Shown in pieces: positions 5,705 to 7,653 of a DNA stretch of 7,653 nucleotides. The stretch comes from Spirochaetota bacterium (GTDB lineage: Bacteria > Spirochaetota > Spirochaetia > Treponematales > UBA12059), in the NCBI GenBank assembly GCA_029565815.1, contig JAKQNL010000069.1:1-7653 (forward strand), read 5' to 3'. Within the stretch, counting starts at the first letter, position 1. Each line of letters starts with the position of its first letter. The notes beneath the pieces are model-generated. The model was not told the origin of the DNA. It saw nothing but the letters and a program-made list of their open reading frames with translations, and made no database searches. A program made the translations under genes and the position numbers.

Positions 5705-7372
5705 GGGAGCGTTGACAGCAACCCGCGCCGCAAGCAACACCGCTACGGCGGTACATGCGCACAAAAAGCCTATCCACGCCAGGATAAAAGCCCCCGGGAC
5801 CAGGCGGGCCGTCAGCGATACGGCAAAGCGGCCGGCATCGGTAGCTATCTGTAGGGGCACAACAGACAGGGCTACCAGAAAAGGCGCAGACGAGTACGAC
5901 GCTATGGGCCTCACAGCATTTTTCGCGCGGAACCGTATGCCCAAACCAGCCCCAAGCAAGACCAGCATAAGGCTAACAAAGGGATAGGCCAGGCGCAAAC
6001 CCAGCTCCGTGCGCAGGGCAACCGTATCCAGGCCAAAACGCTTGGCCAGATCCATGCCGCTTACCAGGAGGGCTAGCGGTATATCCGCCGCCGGTCCGGA
6101 CAAGCGCACATGGTCCAGCACATCGGCTTCGCTAAAGGGCAGCGTTACAATATGCGGACCCATGGGGCCGGGGCCGCCGCTTGCGTACACAGCTTCCCAT
6201 ACCAGATCCGGCGTATCCGCATCCACGACGCGCACAAGCAGGGTATTCCCGCGTAGCCGGGCAAAAGGCGCCGTAATGTCCAAAGCCGTGCTACCAAGCG
6301 AACGCAGCTCTACGTCCCGAAAGAACACTCCGTCCTCGGACAAAGCCAGCCGCTGGGCATGGAGAGTCCAGCGAACGCCAGATGCTTCGGTATGCAGGGA
6401 AAATTCCCCACGGTCGGATCGCCGAAACGCCCGCTCGTACTCCTCTATGAAGAAAGCCGCATTGGACAGCCCGTTGCGGCTAAGTGACAGATAGTTAACG
6501 ACATCGGCATCGGATGGATTTTCCGCAGACAGCTCGGAAAACAGGCGGTATGCCTCCAGGTAGTCGCCTTCCTGTAAGCGGCCATAACCGTCCAGTTTGC
6601 GTTTATAGTAGGCAGCCTGCGCCGCTTCTTCTGCGCCAGAACCAAGCACCTGGAGGGCTTTCCAGGTTTCTTCCACCAGGCGCAACACTTCGGGCCGCTT
6701 TGGATAGATGGCAACCGATCGCTTTGCAAGATAGTGAGCGTCAAAGGTACGGCCTTCCGCCTGGGCTTTCAGCGATTCCAGGTAAAAGCGGTTTGCGCTT
6801 AGCCAGGCTGGATCCTGCGGTTCTTGGGCAGTAGGCGCTTCCGGTAGCCCAACTGCAGACGCCCGGACAAACGCGTTTTGCACCTGGTCCCACACGATCA
6901 GATAGCGGCTGTCGTGCTCGTCGATGGATCTGCAGACCAAAAGAAGCCGCTGAGCCTCGGAAATCCGGCCGTTTTCCAGCTGGAGCTTTGCGTCGGCCAG
7001 CGATGTATGGAACAAAGCGCTAGCGTTTTCATACCAGCTTTTGCGTTCACGAACCCCGGGTACCACAAGCAGGTAAAAAATCGATACAGCTCCGGCCAGC
7101 ACCAAGGCCGGAACCAAAGCGCGGCTTGCCGCCGATATGAAATTAGCCCCGTTTTCGGATCGTTCCATGGATAAGGCCGACGAAACCAGCAATATAGCCG
7201 GCGTCCAGGCGGCCAGATACAAAGCCCCGCCGCACAGTTGCCAGGCAAGCGCGAATCTGGACAGTATATTCGCTCCGCCAACGGCGAACATGGCCAAGGC
7301 AAAGCCAACTGCGAACGCAAGCGCCATGCAAACGAGCGCCATGCCCAGGAACACGCCCTTTTTTTCAGACAT
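5699..7372 (-). CDS. LptF/LptG-like inner-membrane protein with a TPR-like insert
   Basis: The start is ATG 7372 (557 residues), because AGAGG lies 8 bases upstream; an in-frame ATG at 7429 would add 19 non-hydrophobic residues inside the preceding gene. Three helices (about 6-29, 40-67, 84-105) are followed by a soluble region of about 350 residues and three more helices (about 463-481, 495-516, 525-551). This 3+3 layout, the VVPGVRER after helix 3, and LRTELGLRLAYPFVSLMLVL then LGAGLGIRFR at helix 4 resemble LptF/LptG, the permease subunits that extract lipopolysaccharide from the inner membrane. The soluble region has two parts: helical TPR-like repeats (about 119-321, for example LQEGDYLEAYRLFSELSAEN) and a strand-rich part (about 324-441) that could be the periplasmic jellyroll. 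TPRs are not part of standard LptF/G. The link to LptF/G is by motif reading only, so a diverged permease or an unrelated membrane-anchored TPR protein is possible. Confidence 0.6.
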   Translation of the reverse strand: MSEKKGVFLGMALVCMALAFAVGFALAMFAVGGANILSRFALAWQLCGGALYLAAWTPAILLVSSALSMERSENGANFISAASRALVPALVLAGAVSIFYLLVVPGVRERKSWYENASALFHTSLADAKLQLENGRISEAQRLLLVCRSIDEHDSRYLIVWDQVQNAFVRASAVGLPEAPTAQEPQDPAWLSANRFYLESLKAQAEGRTFDAHYLAKRSVAIYPKRPEVLRLVEETWKALQVLGSGAEEAAQAAYYKRKLDGYGRLQEGDYLEAYRLFSELSAENPSDADVVNYLSLSRNGLSNAAFFIEEYERAFRRSDRGEFSLHTEASGVRWTLHAQRLALSEDGVFFRDVELRSLGSTALDITAPFARLRGNTLLVRVVDADTPDLVWEAVYASGGPGPMGPHIVTLPFSEADVLDHVRLSGPAADIPLALLVSGMDLAKRFGLDTVALRTELGLRLAYPFVSLMLVLLGAGLGIRFRAKNAVRPIASYSSAPFLVALSVVPLQIATDAGRFAVSLTARLVPGAFILAWIGFLCACTAVAVLLAARVAVNAPR

Positions 7373-7653
7373 GGGCTCTGCCTCTATCAGTGCGGGGACA
7401 CAAGAGCGCGTCGAACAACAGGAGAGCAACAGCTGCCGCCGCGCAGAGTATGGCTGCCCCGATTACTGGATCCGGATGTATGCCGATGATGGAAAACATA
7501 TCGGAAGCCGTGCCCGAGAAAAAAGTATCCAAGAGCAGTACCAGGGCAGCTAACGCACAGGGTGTAAGAAACGCACCCCACAAGGGCCGCCTGGCACTGA
7601 GCCTGGACAGGCCCCACAGCGATGCTGCCACCAGGCAAAAAGCTGCAAGCGAC
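7365..7653 (-). CDS. C-terminal end of a membrane protein, possibly the LptF/G-like partner; 5' end outside window
   Basis: The minus-strand frame is open from the window edge to TGA at 7367-7365 and gives 95 residues. They contain the end of one hydrophobic segment, a basic loop (RLSARRP), then two helices (about LTPCALAALVLLLDTFF and VIGAAILCAAAAVALLLFDAL) and a short charged tail. The order and spacing (helix, basic loop, helix, a loop of about 18 residues, helix) match the C-terminal end of the next gene's product, which suggests, but does not prove, that the two are diverged paralogues such as an LptF/LptG pair. The stop overlaps the next gene's start by 8 bases (ATGTCTGA), so the genes are in one operon and probably translationally coupled. 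No family could be recognised from this fragment alone. Confidence 0.65.
   Translation of the reverse strand, partial: SLAAFCLVAASLWGLSRLSARRPLWGAFLTPCALAALVLLLDTFFSGTASDMFSIIGIHPDPVIGAAILCAAAAVALLLFDALLCPRTDRGRAHV
7381..7385 (-). promoter_or_regulatory. Shine-Dalgarno sequence fixing the LptF/G-like gene start
   Basis: AGAGG on the minus strand lies 8 bases before ATG 7372, inside the end of the upstream gene. It decides for this start over the longer in-frame one at 7429. Confidence 0.6.

Noticed and set aside
7356..7364. A AAA AAG slippery heptamer in the correct frame near the start of the LptF/G-like gene
   Set aside because: No useful -1 frame product, stimulatory hairpin or internal Shine-Dalgarno is evident; Lys-Lys codons explain it.

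Overview
This GC-rich window (visibly in the mid-to-upper 50s % GC) comes from a bacterial chromosome and holds six protein genes, two of them cut by the window ends. No rRNA, tRNA, CRISPR array or transposase gene is seen. I suspect a spirochaete (Treponema/Rectinema-like), but only by inference. The pointers are a MurA with Asp in place of the catalytic Cys (known in Borrelia, but also in chlamydiae and mycobacteria), a polyprenyl synthase that seems to begin MxxFW, and a formate-tetrahydrofolate ligase. A marker-gene search would be needed to fix the lineage.

Layout. Positions 1-640 (+) encode the C-terminal end of a membrane protein: an Ala-rich linker with a tandem repeat, then a four-helix DoxX-like domain of the kind fused to some type-II NADH dehydrogenases. 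It ends in an intrinsic terminator (675-706) that lies almost on the start codon of the next gene. That gene is a trans-type polyprenyl diphosphate synthase (725-1687, +), followed 26 bases later by the manganese exporter gene mntP (1714-2292, +). A terminator at 2301-2336 serves mntP and the convergent fhs gene (2341-4104, -), which encodes formate-tetrahydrofolate ligase. A 295-base gap then separates fhs from the divergent murA (4400-5680, +). murA converges, with only 18 bases between, on a minus-strand operon: a 557-residue LptF/LptG-like membrane protein carrying a TPR-like insert (5699-7372), preceded by the 3' end of another membrane protein gene (7365-7653).

The most interesting non-coding stretch is the fhs-murA gap. 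A perfect 21-bp inverted repeat (4192-4212 and 4318-4338) encloses a 105-bp AT-rich core, and 8-bp direct repeats (AAAGGGTG) flank the whole. The core contains a consensus extended -10 promoter element pointing at murA. The structure looks like a small non-autonomous transposon (MITE), an invertible promoter segment or a divergent control element. A separate promoter is placed so that the murA mRNA would begin at its own ATG (leaderless).

How the genes relate. The polyprenyl synthase could supply a quinone tail or a lipid carrier, which would fit beside an NADH dehydrogenase-type protein and a cell-wall gene. MurA starts peptidoglycan synthesis, Fhs feeds one-carbon units into folate or acetogenic metabolism, and the LptF/G-like pair suggests envelope lipid transport. 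These links are inferences from family knowledge and gene order.
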